From the NCBI GenBank assembly GCA_024275615.1, contig JAJRYU010000097.1, forward strand, positions 1-6,757: a stretch of DNA of 6,757 nt, in the 5' to 3' direction. Below the pieces are notes generated by a model. The model saw nothing but the letters and a program-made list of their open reading frames with translations. It ran no database searches and was not told the origin of the DNA. Position 1 is the stretch's first letter; the number at the start of each line of letters is the position of its first letter. The translations under genes and the position numbers were made by a program. This document shows positions 1 to 5,460 of this stretch, piece by piece. The stretch comes from Planctomycetota bacterium. GTDB lineage: Bacteria > Planctomycetota > GCA-002687715 > DRQF01.

Positions 1-1256
1 CGGGGGTCGAACGCTTGCCGAACGATTATGCCTATGACGATGCCAAGGCCAATGACTTTGTCCTTGCCAAGACGATTTTTGGTGAGTCGGCGGACCTGAA
101 ACCTAAGATTCCTAAGATTCCACGCGGATTCGCCAGGAGATTGGCAAAAGCGAAATCCAAGAACAAGAATCGGATGATGAAACGCAGTTTCGCAGCGGAA
201 ATCGGTTCAAGAGAAGCGTTTGCCAAGTGGTTGACCGATCCTGAAAACCCACTTTTTACTACGGTGATTGTCAACCGCATGTGGGCCAAGCTGATGGGGA
301 CGGCCCTGGTGCCGACGATAGACGACATGAGAGAAAACTCTCAATCAGTCAATCCGCAGCTTTCAACCTACCTCGACCAGTTGATGCGCCAATTGAAATA
401 TGACATCAAGGCGTTTCAGAAGATCATTCTCTTGACCAAAACCTATCAACGACAAGCGACCGCAGAGTCTTCTTCGCAAGAAGGACGCTATCGTTTTCCT
501 GGTCCTGTGGCTAGACGGATGAGCGCAGAACAACTTTGGGATTCCATGCTCACTCTGGTCGTGGCAGACATCGACAACACCATCACTTCACCTCTTTCCG
601 TTCGTGCCAAGGCGATCTACGACACTTACGACAGTATGGTTGGCAAATCAGGCAAAGAGATCATGAACCAACTGCGCGGTGAAGAAGGCATGGTGATGAC
701 ACCTCAACAAAGGCGAAAAAAACGTCAACAGGCCCTGCGCGAGAAGATCCGGCCCTTGCGTCGGCGCCTCATTCGAGCCCGACGTAGTGGTGATAAAGAA
801 GCGGAAGCCGAGATTGTTGCCGAATTCAAGAAACTCGGGATCAACCCGGAACAAGTGAGCGCTCAGCGTCGATACGGACGTGAATTGCTGCGAGCTTCCG
901 AGTTGCCGTCACCAACACCTCCCGGACACTTCTTGCGGGAATTCGGCCAGTCGGATCGCGACCAAGCTGAGGGCGCCAACAAGGCGGCTTCTGTGCCCCA
1001 GGTCTTGAATCTGGTCAACGGTTTTGTCGAAGAAAACCTATTGGCGAAGAAGCAAGGCATGATGTTGACCGCCTTGCGAAACACTAAGAATACAGATCAG
1101 AAGATCCGCGTCCTTTTCCTGTTCATTCTCAATCGACAACCAACTGGAAGAGAGCTTGTGCAATGGCGCAAAGATGTTGCCAAGCACGGGCAATCGGCCT
1201 ACGACGACTTGATATGGACTCTGATCAACTGCCACGAATTCCGGCAAGTGAGCTGA
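1..1256 (+). CDS. PSD1/DUF1553 domain protein, C-terminal part (5' end outside window)
   Basis: The frame is open to the left edge (first full codon at 3), so the start is missing; 417 residues are visible. In complete homologues the usual order is signal peptide, PSCyt1 cytochrome domain, DUF1549, then DUF1553; only the DUF1553 end is seen here. Visible hallmarks, numbered from the first full codon, are RLPNDYAYDDAKAND (about 4-18), the core block with NPLFTTVIVNRMW (82-94), the helix ending TKTYQRQA (145-152), RRMSAEQLWDSML (171-183), ELPSPTPPGHFLREFGQSDR (300-319) and ASVPQVLNLVNG (329-340). A strongly charged Arg/Lys/Glu-rich helical stretch lies at about 233-280. The protein ends close to the family's usual end. 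It is presumably exported, since partner genes are, but no signal peptide can be seen. The stop lies 13 bases before the DUF1501 start, the classic pairing for this family. Catalytic function is unproven for DUF1553; the family assignment is firm. Confidence -1.
   Translation, partial: GVERLPNDYAYDDAKANDFVLAKTIFGESADLKPKIPKIPRGFARRLAKAKSKNKNRMMKRSFAAEIGSREAFAKWLTDPENPLFTTVIVNRMWAKLMGTALVPTIDDMRENSQSVNPQLSTYLDQLMRQLKYDIKAFQKIILLTKTYQRQATAESSSQEGRYRFPGPVARRMSAEQLWDSMLTLVVADIDNTITSPLSVRAKAIYDTYDSMVGKSGKEIMNQLRGEEGMVMTPQQRRKKRQQALREKIRPLRRRLIRARRSGDKEAEAEIVAEFKKLGINPEQVSAQRRYGRELLRASELPSPTPPGHFLREFGQSDRDQAEGANKAASVPQVLNLVNGFVEENLLAKKQGMMLTALRNTKNTDQKIRVLFLFILNRQPTGRELVQWRKDVAKHGQSAYDDLIWTLINCHEFRQVS
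102..119 (+). repeat. 9-bp perfect tandem duplication inside the DUF1553 gene
   Basis: The nine bases CCTAAGATT occur twice back to back (102-110 and 111-119), giving a Pro-Lys-Ile-Pro-Lys-Ile-Pro stretch. It sits in a linker just before the conserved DUF1553 core, where an in-frame gain or loss of three residues should be tolerated. It is most simply a small slippage duplication. Confidence -1.
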
Positions 1257-1260
1257 AAGG
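1256..1260 (+). promoter_or_regulatory. Shine-Dalgarno site deciding the DUF1501 start
   Basis: The purine run AAAGG directly follows, and shares a base with, the TGA stop of the DUF1553 gene. It touches the ATG at 1261 with no spacer, which is unfavourable for that start. It is 9 bases from the in-frame ATG at 1270, which is ideal. This favours 1270 as the real DUF1501 start. Confidence -1.
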
Positions 1261-1269
1261 ATGAACACC

Positions 1270-2580
1270 ATGGATCTTGAGCAACTATGTAGGACGGCCG
1301 ACCCGGTCAGCCGCCGCGCGTTCTTGGGCGGCGCCGCAAGAGGGCTCTTGGGCGTCACTCTCATGCCTTCGCTCAATGGACTAGATGGTCTTTTCTCAAC
1401 ACGGGAAGAGAAGATTGTTCTTGGGCCGGCAACGGCAAAGAATGTGATCTACTTGTTCATGACCGGGGGGATGTCGCATTTGGACACCTTTGATTTGAAA
1501 CCCGGTTCTGCGTCGCAGGGCCCGACAAAAGCGGTCAATAGCAATGTTGATGGTGTGCTCCTATCCGAGCACATGCCGCTCTTGGCGAAACAGATGGACA
1601 AAGTGGCCGTTATCAATTCCATGTTCTCCAACCAGGGAGCCCACGTCACCGGTCGCTACCTCATGCACACTAGTTATGTGGCACGTGGAACCATCAAACA
1701 TCCGACCATGGGAGCTTGGCTCGGGCATATGGCAGGGCGGACGAACAAGACCTTGCCCGGACACGTTGCCATTGGCGGTGGGGCGGCTATGGCCACGAAT
1801 GGATTTCTGTCGTCTGAGTATTCACCTCTGCCGATTGGTGATCCAGCGAAAGGTCTGGCCCATGGGACGCGGCACGCAAATGTCGATGCAGAGACTTTTG
1901 AACGGCGGATGGCAAGGCTTCAGAACATGAACAAGGCTTTCAGTGCTAGGCACGGATCACCGAGCACACGAGCTTATGACAAGATGTACCAAGAAGCGGT
2001 AAAACTGATGAGTTCCTCCGATCTGGCTGCCTTTGACATTGGCAAAGAAGAGAGCGCCATTCGTGATGCTTATGGATCTGATCCTTTCGCTCAGGGTTGT
2101 CTCTTGGCCCGTAGGCTCATTGAGCATGACGTTCGCTATGTCGAAGTCGCTTTGGATGGCTGGGACACCCACGATGAGAACTTCGAGGCGATGGAATCAC
2201 AGTGCCCCAAACTTGATCGTGCTCTGGCCTGCCTACTCGCTGATCTTGAGGTACGTGGACTTCTCAACGAAACCCTCGTGGTCTTGGCCACTGAATTTGG
2301 GCGCTCCCCTGAAGTCAATGAAGGTCGAAACGGCCGGGATCATCACCCTAGGGCATTTAGCTGCCTCCTCGCTGGCGGTGGAATTAAAGGTGGCATACGT
2401 TGGGGCAAGACCGATGAATTTGGTGCGCAAATAGTCGAGAACAAAGTTACCGTACCTGATTTCAATGCCACCATCGCCCATGCTTTAGGGCTGCCACTCG
2501 AACACCGGGTGTTTTCTCCGTCAGGGCGACCGTTTCAAGTCGCAGACAAAGGCAAACCAGTTTTGCAGTTGTTTGCTTAG
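1270..2580 (+). CDS. DUF1501 family protein with twin-arginine signal
   Basis: A complete 436-residue protein of the DUF1501 family, which is placed in the alkaline phosphatase/sulfatase-like superfamily. The N-terminus carries a Tat motif, SRRAFLGG (14-21), followed by a hydrophobic stretch to about residue 33, so export as a folded protein is expected. Family hallmarks are MTGGMSHLDTFDLKP (64-78), HPTMGAW (144-150), GWDTHDENF (297-305), VVLATEFGRSP (337-347) and GRDHHPRAFSCLLAGGG (355-371), with a typical C-terminal block containing SGRPF (418-422). The Asp/His pairs in GWDTHD and GRDHHP are plausible metal ligands by analogy with the superfamily; that is inference, as activity is not established for DUF1501. 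ATG 1270 is chosen over ATG 1261 because of Shine-Dalgarno spacing. It follows the DUF1553 gene by 13 bases and precedes the cytochrome gene by 10, so translational coupling in one operon is likely. No truncation or missing block was noticed. Confidence -1.
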   Translation: MDLEQLCRTADPVSRRAFLGGAARGLLGVTLMPSLNGLDGLFSTREEKIVLGPATAKNVIYLFMTGGMSHLDTFDLKPGSASQGPTKAVNSNVDGVLLSEHMPLLAKQMDKVAVINSMFSNQGAHVTGRYLMHTSYVARGTIKHPTMGAWLGHMAGRTNKTLPGHVAIGGGAAMATNGFLSSEYSPLPIGDPAKGLAHGTRHANVDAETFERRMARLQNMNKAFSARHGSPSTRAYDKMYQEAVKLMSSSDLAAFDIGKEESAIRDAYGSDPFAQGCLLARRLIEHDVRYVEVALDGWDTHDENFEAMESQCPKLDRALACLLADLEVRGLLNETLVVLATEFGRSPEVNEGRNGRDHHPRAFSCLLAGGGIKGGIRWGKTDEFGAQIVENKVTVPDFNATIAHALGLPLEHRVFSPSGRPFQVADKGKPVLQLFA

Positions 2581-2582
2581 GA
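2578..2582 (+). promoter_or_regulatory. Shine-Dalgarno site deciding the cytochrome-LRR start
   Basis: TAGGA overlaps the TAG stop of the DUF1501 gene. It is 8 bases from ATG 2591, only 2 bases from ATG 2585, and lies downstream of the possible TTG start at 2573. It therefore supports 2591, which also gives the cleanest signal peptide. Confidence -1.
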
Positions 2583-2590
2583 CGATGACT

Positions 2591-3607
2591 ATGATTAGTT
2601 CCAGATTCAATGTGACTACAATGTTGATGGCAGTCTTGGCCTTGCCAACGATCTCGGCTCAGACCCCAGACTTCGAAAAAGATGTCTTGCCAATCCTAAA
2701 GAGCCGGTGCTTTGAATGTCACGGCGCACCACGCAAGGACAAACGTGGGCGCATGAAATTCGCGAAGGCTGGCCTTCGGCTCGATGGCAAGGACCACATC
2801 TTGGCCGGCAAAGTGATCGTTCCTAAGTCGCCACAATCGAGCATGATTGTCGAGTACACTTCCTTGCCAGCAGGTGATCCAGACATCATGCCACCGAAGG
2901 GGAGTCCTCTCGCACCGAGGGAGGTCCAGACGATCTACAATTGGGTAAACGACGGCGCCTCTTTCGGCAAGTGGACAGGGGCGGCACGCACCGGAATCAA
3001 GACAGCGCCCGCACTCGAACCCGGGCGGTTGGCGCCGCGGATTGCGCTTCTGAACCAGCTGGGGACGGATCTCCAGCCTCTAAGTGATTCTGCTCTCAAA
3101 GCACTTTTGCCAAAAATGGCAAGTATCGAGCCGGTCTTTCCCGGCAGTGGGCTATTGCGGGTGTCATTTGTCCACGCGAAGCAGCCACTCGGCAATGACG
3201 ATTTGAAGCAATTGTCGGCGATCGCCCCCAGAATTGCTCACCTCAATCTCGCCGGGACGGCGATCAGCGACGGCGGTTTAGTCTTCTTGAGCAAGATGTC
3301 ACGGCTCGTTCATCTAGATCTTCACAGAACATCTGTCAGCGACAAAGGTATGAAATTCTTGGCTGGATTGAAGGAATTGCGCTATCTCAACCTCTACGGC
3401 ACTCGAGTGGGAGATAAGGGACTGCCCCATCTGAGCATGCTGAAACGTCTGGACGCTCTTTTTCTCTGGCGGACTGAGGTGACGACCCAGGGACTGAAGC
3501 GCTTGGCGCAAATGCTGCCGACTGCGAAAATAAGCCACAAACTGGAACTTCCGGCTGCGGCTTCTCCGTTGGAAACCGGGAATCGCCGGCGACGGAAAAA
3601 GAAGTAG
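2591..3607 (+). CDS. Exported planctomycete cytochrome c (PSCyt1)-leucine-rich repeat fusion
   Basis: A 338-residue protein. Residues 1-23 look like a Sec signal peptide, with an Arg at 5, a hydrophobic core and likely cleavage after ISA. The PSCyt1-type cytochrome domain covers about 27-130. Its single CxxCH heme site is CFECH at 40-44, and Met100 in DIMPPKG is the likely distal heme ligand, in the usual family position. A linker (130-200) with one degenerate repeat leads into about four LRRs of 24 residues (about 205-310) with the pattern LxxLxxLxxLxLxxTxVxDKG, the planctomycete-typical LRR style. The C-terminus is very basic (NRRRRKKK, 331-338). The expected location is outside the cytoplasmic membrane, with heme attached by the cytochrome c maturation system. 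The heme suggests electron transfer or redox sensing and the LRR suggests a binding surface; the partner is unknown. It is the last gene of the tight DUF1553-DUF1501 cluster and probably acts with them. Domain calls are confident; function is not known. Confidence -1.
   Translation: MISSRFNVTTMLMAVLALPTISAQTPDFEKDVLPILKSRCFECHGAPRKDKRGRMKFAKAGLRLDGKDHILAGKVIVPKSPQSSMIVEYTSLPAGDPDIMPPKGSPLAPREVQTIYNWVNDGASFGKWTGAARTGIKTAPALEPGRLAPRIALLNQLGTDLQPLSDSALKALLPKMASIEPVFPGSGLLRVSFVHAKQPLGNDDLKQLSAIAPRIAHLNLAGTAISDGGLVFLSKMSRLVHLDLHRTSVSDKGMKFLAGLKELRYLNLYGTRVGDKGLPHLSMLKRLDALFLWRTEVTTQGLKRLAQMLPTAKISHKLELPAAASPLETGNRRRRKKK
3221..3520 (+). repeat. In-frame tandem LRR-coding units (72-bp period)
   Basis: Within the cytochrome gene the protein repeats with a 24-residue period: units ending ISDGG, VSDKG, VGDKG and VTTQG follow each other at equal spacing. 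The period is clear in protein but the DNA copies have diverged well apart, so this is an old repeat under protein-level selection and not a recent DNA duplication. Confidence -1.
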
Positions 3608-3644
3608 GGCAAGAGGCTCGCAGAACTGGACAAAAGCCGGGCAT

Positions 3645-3663
3645 TCCGCATGATGTCTGCGGA
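3645..3663. other. Short inverted repeat in the cytochrome-FHA spacer
   Basis: TCCGCA and TGCGGA form a perfect 6-bp stem with a 7-base loop in the 82-base gap between the cytochrome-LRR and FHA genes. No T-run follows on either strand, so it is not a convincing intrinsic terminator. It could be an mRNA processing or stability hairpin, or chance. Confidence -1.
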
Positions 3664-3680
3664 CAAGCCAGTCGTTCGCG

Positions 3681-3684
3681 GGAG
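3681..3684 (+). promoter_or_regulatory. Shine-Dalgarno site of the FHA gene
   Basis: GGAG sits 5 bases before ATG 3690, a normal if slightly short spacing. It supports 3690, which also places the first FHA beta strand (EIRITCIEG) right at the N-terminus. Confidence -1.
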
Positions 3685-3689
3685 CCCAG

Positions 3690-4160
3690 ATGGAAATTCG
3701 CATCACGTGTATTGAAGGCGCGGAAAGCGGCCGCGTCCATAGATTTCAGGATCGAAGGATTTTGATTGGGCGAAGCTCTCGTTGCGACTTGTGTCTTGAT
3801 GCCAACGAAGAACTCGGAGTCAGCGGGCAACATTGCTTGATTCGCATTGACGGTGATCGTGCTACTCTGGAAGATCAAGATAGTACCAACGGCACGCTCT
3901 TGGCTGGCAAGCCGATCAAAAAACCCATGTCTCTCAAGAATGGCGCGACTTTTAGGCTCGGCAGGCAAGGGCCGATATTCCGTTTCGAACAAGTCGAAAT
4001 AAAATCACGAACTCGCGCCGAGCGATTACCAACAGCGGCTCATCAAGTTGAGCCGCCGCAGGCAAGGGACGATGGCCCTTGGAAGACCCTCTTTTTTGTT
4101 TCGCTAACGGTGCTGACGCTTGGTTTGGCCTTTCTCTACTTTTGGCGTTTCATGCGCTGA
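3690..4160 (+). CDS. FHA-domain protein with C-terminal membrane anchor
   Basis: A 156-residue protein. Residues about 2-103 form an FHA (forkhead-associated) domain, a phosphothreonine-peptide reader. All signature positions are present: IGRSSRCD (26-33), the SxxH motif SGQH (45-48), and STNGT (65-69) with Asn67-Gly68. The phosphopeptide pocket therefore looks intact. A Pro/Gln/Arg-rich linker (about 105-130) leads to one hydrophobic segment (about 132-152: WKTLFFVSLTVLTLGLAFLY), and the tail is FWRFMR. With no N-terminal signal, a tail-anchored topology with the FHA domain in the cytoplasm is inferred. It would gather proteins phosphorylated by Hanks-type Ser/Thr kinases, abundant in planctomycetes, at the membrane; no kinase gene is in the window. 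It lies 82 bases after the cytochrome gene on the same strand and could be co-transcribed. Its last 11 bases overlap the convergent aminotransferase gene. Confidence -1.
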   Translation: MEIRITCIEGAESGRVHRFQDRRILIGRSSRCDLCLDANEELGVSGQHCLIRIDGDRATLEDQDSTNGTLLAGKPIKKPMSLKNGATFRLGRQGPIFRFEQVEIKSRTRAERLPTAAHQVEPPQARDDGPWKTLFFVSLTVLTLGLAFLYFWRFMR

Positions 4161-5334
4161 TTTCTTCTCTAAGGCCTGCGGCCAGTTTCTCGTAGTCTTC
4201 GATTTGATTGTAAACCTGAGCCGAGATACGCACCCATTGGTGGGGTGGCGCTGGGAATTGGTGCAAAGGCACTTGGATTTGGTGTTTTGTGTACAACGCT
4301 TGCTGCAGCGGAAGTGTTGCGAAATGATCGGCAAGTTTCTCGGCACAAGGAACACCGATGGGAATTGTCGCAATCGCGCCAAGCATAGAACTGGGACATG
4401 GTGCTTTCGTCCCGAGTGTCGTCAAGATAAGATCACGGCCTCTTACCACAAGATCATGATTTTTCCGTCTTAGTTCTTGCCAGCCTCCGGGCATCAAGGA
4501 CCCCATGAATTCGATAGCCTTTGGCACACATAACCAAGGGGTTGGGTCCATCGTTCCTTGCCAATCAAATTCCCAACGAAAACGGCTTTGTTGACTTGTC
4601 GGGGCATTGGCGCCGTGGCTGATGACGGCGGGGCGAACCCAGGAACGGTGTTCCTCGGCGACCCACAAGAACGCTGTGCCTTTGGGTGTACACAACCATT
4701 TGTGGGCATTGGATGTGTAGAAGTCGGCGCCCAAGTCGCGAAGAGAAAGGGGCACCATTCCTAAGGCATGAGCACCGTCAACGAGAACCTTGACATCACG
4801 TCTCTTAAGCTCGGTAACAATTTGCTCGATTGGCAAGAGTAAACCTGTGGCGCTGGTGATGTGATCGATGAGGGCCAGTTTCGTCTTTGGCGAAACAGCC
4901 TGGATGATGGCTTCAGTAACTTCACTTGGATCGGTCAAAGGGAATGGAATGTCGACGACTCGCACCGAAGCCCGAGCCCGCTTGGCGACGTACTCAAGAG
5001 CGTTCTTGCAGGCGTTATATTCATGATTGGTGCAAAGTAGTTCGTCACCTGGGTCGAAATGCATGGATCTCAATACGGCGTTGACGCCGGTTGTCGCGTT
5101 GGTGACAAAGGCCAAACCATCGGAGTCAGCGTCGATGAAGGTCGCTAAACTGCTGATGGCTTGATGCAGCAAGTCAGGCAGTTCTTGGACCATGAATCGG
5201 ACCGGTTCTCGCTCAAGTTCTTGGCGCAGCATGGTCTGTGTCGCTAACACCTCGTTGGGACAAGCGCCGAAGGAGCCGTGGTTCAAGAAGGTAATCGAGG
5301 GATCCAAGGACCAATGGTGGCTGAAGTTCTGCAT
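4150..5334 (-). CDS. Class V PLP-dependent aminotransferase family protein (isopenicillin N epimerase-like)
   Basis: A complete 394-residue fold-type I PLP enzyme, the usual length for the family. The N-terminal FLNHGSFGACP (16-26) is typical of the isopenicillin N epimerase-like branch. Other sites are NATTGVN (79-85) for the PLP phosphate, the aromatic-stacking region NHEYNACKNAL (103-113), VDGAHALG (185-192) with Asp186 for the pyridine nitrogen, and SNAHKWLCTPKG (208-219) with Lys212 as the Schiff-base lysine. WVRISAQVYN (367-376) has Arg369 as the likely substrate carboxylate ligand. All key residues are present, so it should be active in the cytoplasm. Substrate cannot be fixed: members include epimerases, cysteine desulfurase-like and C-S lyase enzymes, including ergothioneine-type sulfoxide lyases. 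No penicillin or ergothioneine gene is nearby, so a cefD name is not justified. Start ATG at 5334 has TAGG 8 bases upstream. It stands alone on the minus strand, tail to tail with the FHA gene. Confidence -1.
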   Translation of the reverse strand: MQNFSHHWSLDPSITFLNHGSFGACPNEVLATQTMLRQELEREPVRFMVQELPDLLHQAISSLATFIDADSDGLAFVTNATTGVNAVLRSMHFDPGDELLCTNHEYNACKNALEYVAKRARASVRVVDIPFPLTDPSEVTEAIIQAVSPKTKLALIDHITSATGLLLPIEQIVTELKRRDVKVLVDGAHALGMVPLSLRDLGADFYTSNAHKWLCTPKGTAFLWVAEEHRSWVRPAVISHGANAPTSQQSRFRWEFDWQGTMDPTPWLCVPKAIEFMGSLMPGGWQELRRKNHDLVVRGRDLILTTLGTKAPCPSSMLGAIATIPIGVPCAEKLADHFATLPLQQALYTKHQIQVPLHQFPAPPHQWVRISAQVYNQIEDYEKLAAGLREEISA

Positions 5335-5342
5335 GATGACAG

Positions 5343-5354
5343 CCTAACCTTTTT
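5343..5354 (-). promoter_or_regulatory. Shine-Dalgarno region of the aminotransferase gene
   Basis: Read on the minus strand this is AAAAAGGTTAGG. The proximal TAGG is 8 bases from ATG 5334; the distal AAAAAGG is 13 bases away. The doubled purine run supports the chosen start. Confidence -1.
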
Positions 5355-5372
5355 GCATGGGCCGTGCAGCGT

Positions 5373-5393
5373 CACCAAGAGATCGACTTGGTG
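5373..5393. promoter_or_regulatory. Perfect inverted repeat in divergent spacer (operator or hairpin)
   Basis: CACCAAG (5373-5379) and CTTGGTG (5387-5393) are perfect reverse complements around a 7-base spacer. G-T pairs could lengthen an RNA stem by two. It lies between two divergent genes, a usual place for a dimeric-regulator operator. On the plus strand a T-run (GTTTTT, 5398-5403) follows, so a weak intrinsic terminator blocking rightward read-through from antisense transcription of the aminotransferase gene is the alternative. The symmetry is visible; its role is inferred. Confidence -1.
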
Positions 5394-5419
5394 GTTCGTT
5401 TTTCCCCCTGTTCTTTAGT

Positions 5420-5425
5420 TATGAT
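5420..5425 (+). promoter_or_regulatory. Possible -10 element for the right-hand lipoprotein-like gene
   Basis: TATGAT matches the sigma-70 -10 consensus at five of six bases and lies 35 bases before the start codon at 5461. The upstream region gives only a poor -35 (TTCGTT at 5395-5400, 19-base spacing). The match may be by chance, and planctomycete promoters are poorly defined. Confidence -1.
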
Positions 5426-5445
5426 GGTGTGGTCGAGCGCGAATT

Positions 5446-5452
5446 AGAAGGA
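5446..5452 (+). promoter_or_regulatory. Shine-Dalgarno site of the right-hand modular protein gene
   Basis: AGAAGGA ends 8 bases before ATG 5461, close to the ideal anti-16S complement and spacing. It is the strongest ribosome binding site in the window and is good evidence that the frame starting at 5461 is a real gene, although no stop is visible. Confidence -1.
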
Positions 5453-5460
5453 ACCTCTCC

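Noticed and set aside
3387..3992. A 201-codon minus-strand open frame across the cytochrome-LRR end and the FHA gene start
   Set aside because: It lies antisense to two well-supported genes, spans their spacer, and its translation shows no recognisable domain. It is best explained as a shadow frame.
4173..4183. GGCC-TGC-GGCC hairpin just after the FHA stop as a possible terminator
   Set aside because: The stem is only 4 bp, the following T-run is weak, and the bases encode the conserved C-terminal helix of the minus-strand aminotransferase.
4120..4473. A 117-codon plus-strand open frame across the end of the FHA gene and antisense to the aminotransferase
   Set aside because: It overlaps conserved coding sequence on both strands and shows no domain.
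5421..5447. Eight-codon upstream reading frame (ATG 5421 to TAG 5447) whose stop overlaps the ribosome site of the 5461 gene
   Set aside because: It has no ribosome site of its own, overlaps the possible -10 element, and has no codon run typical of an attenuator. It is probably chance.
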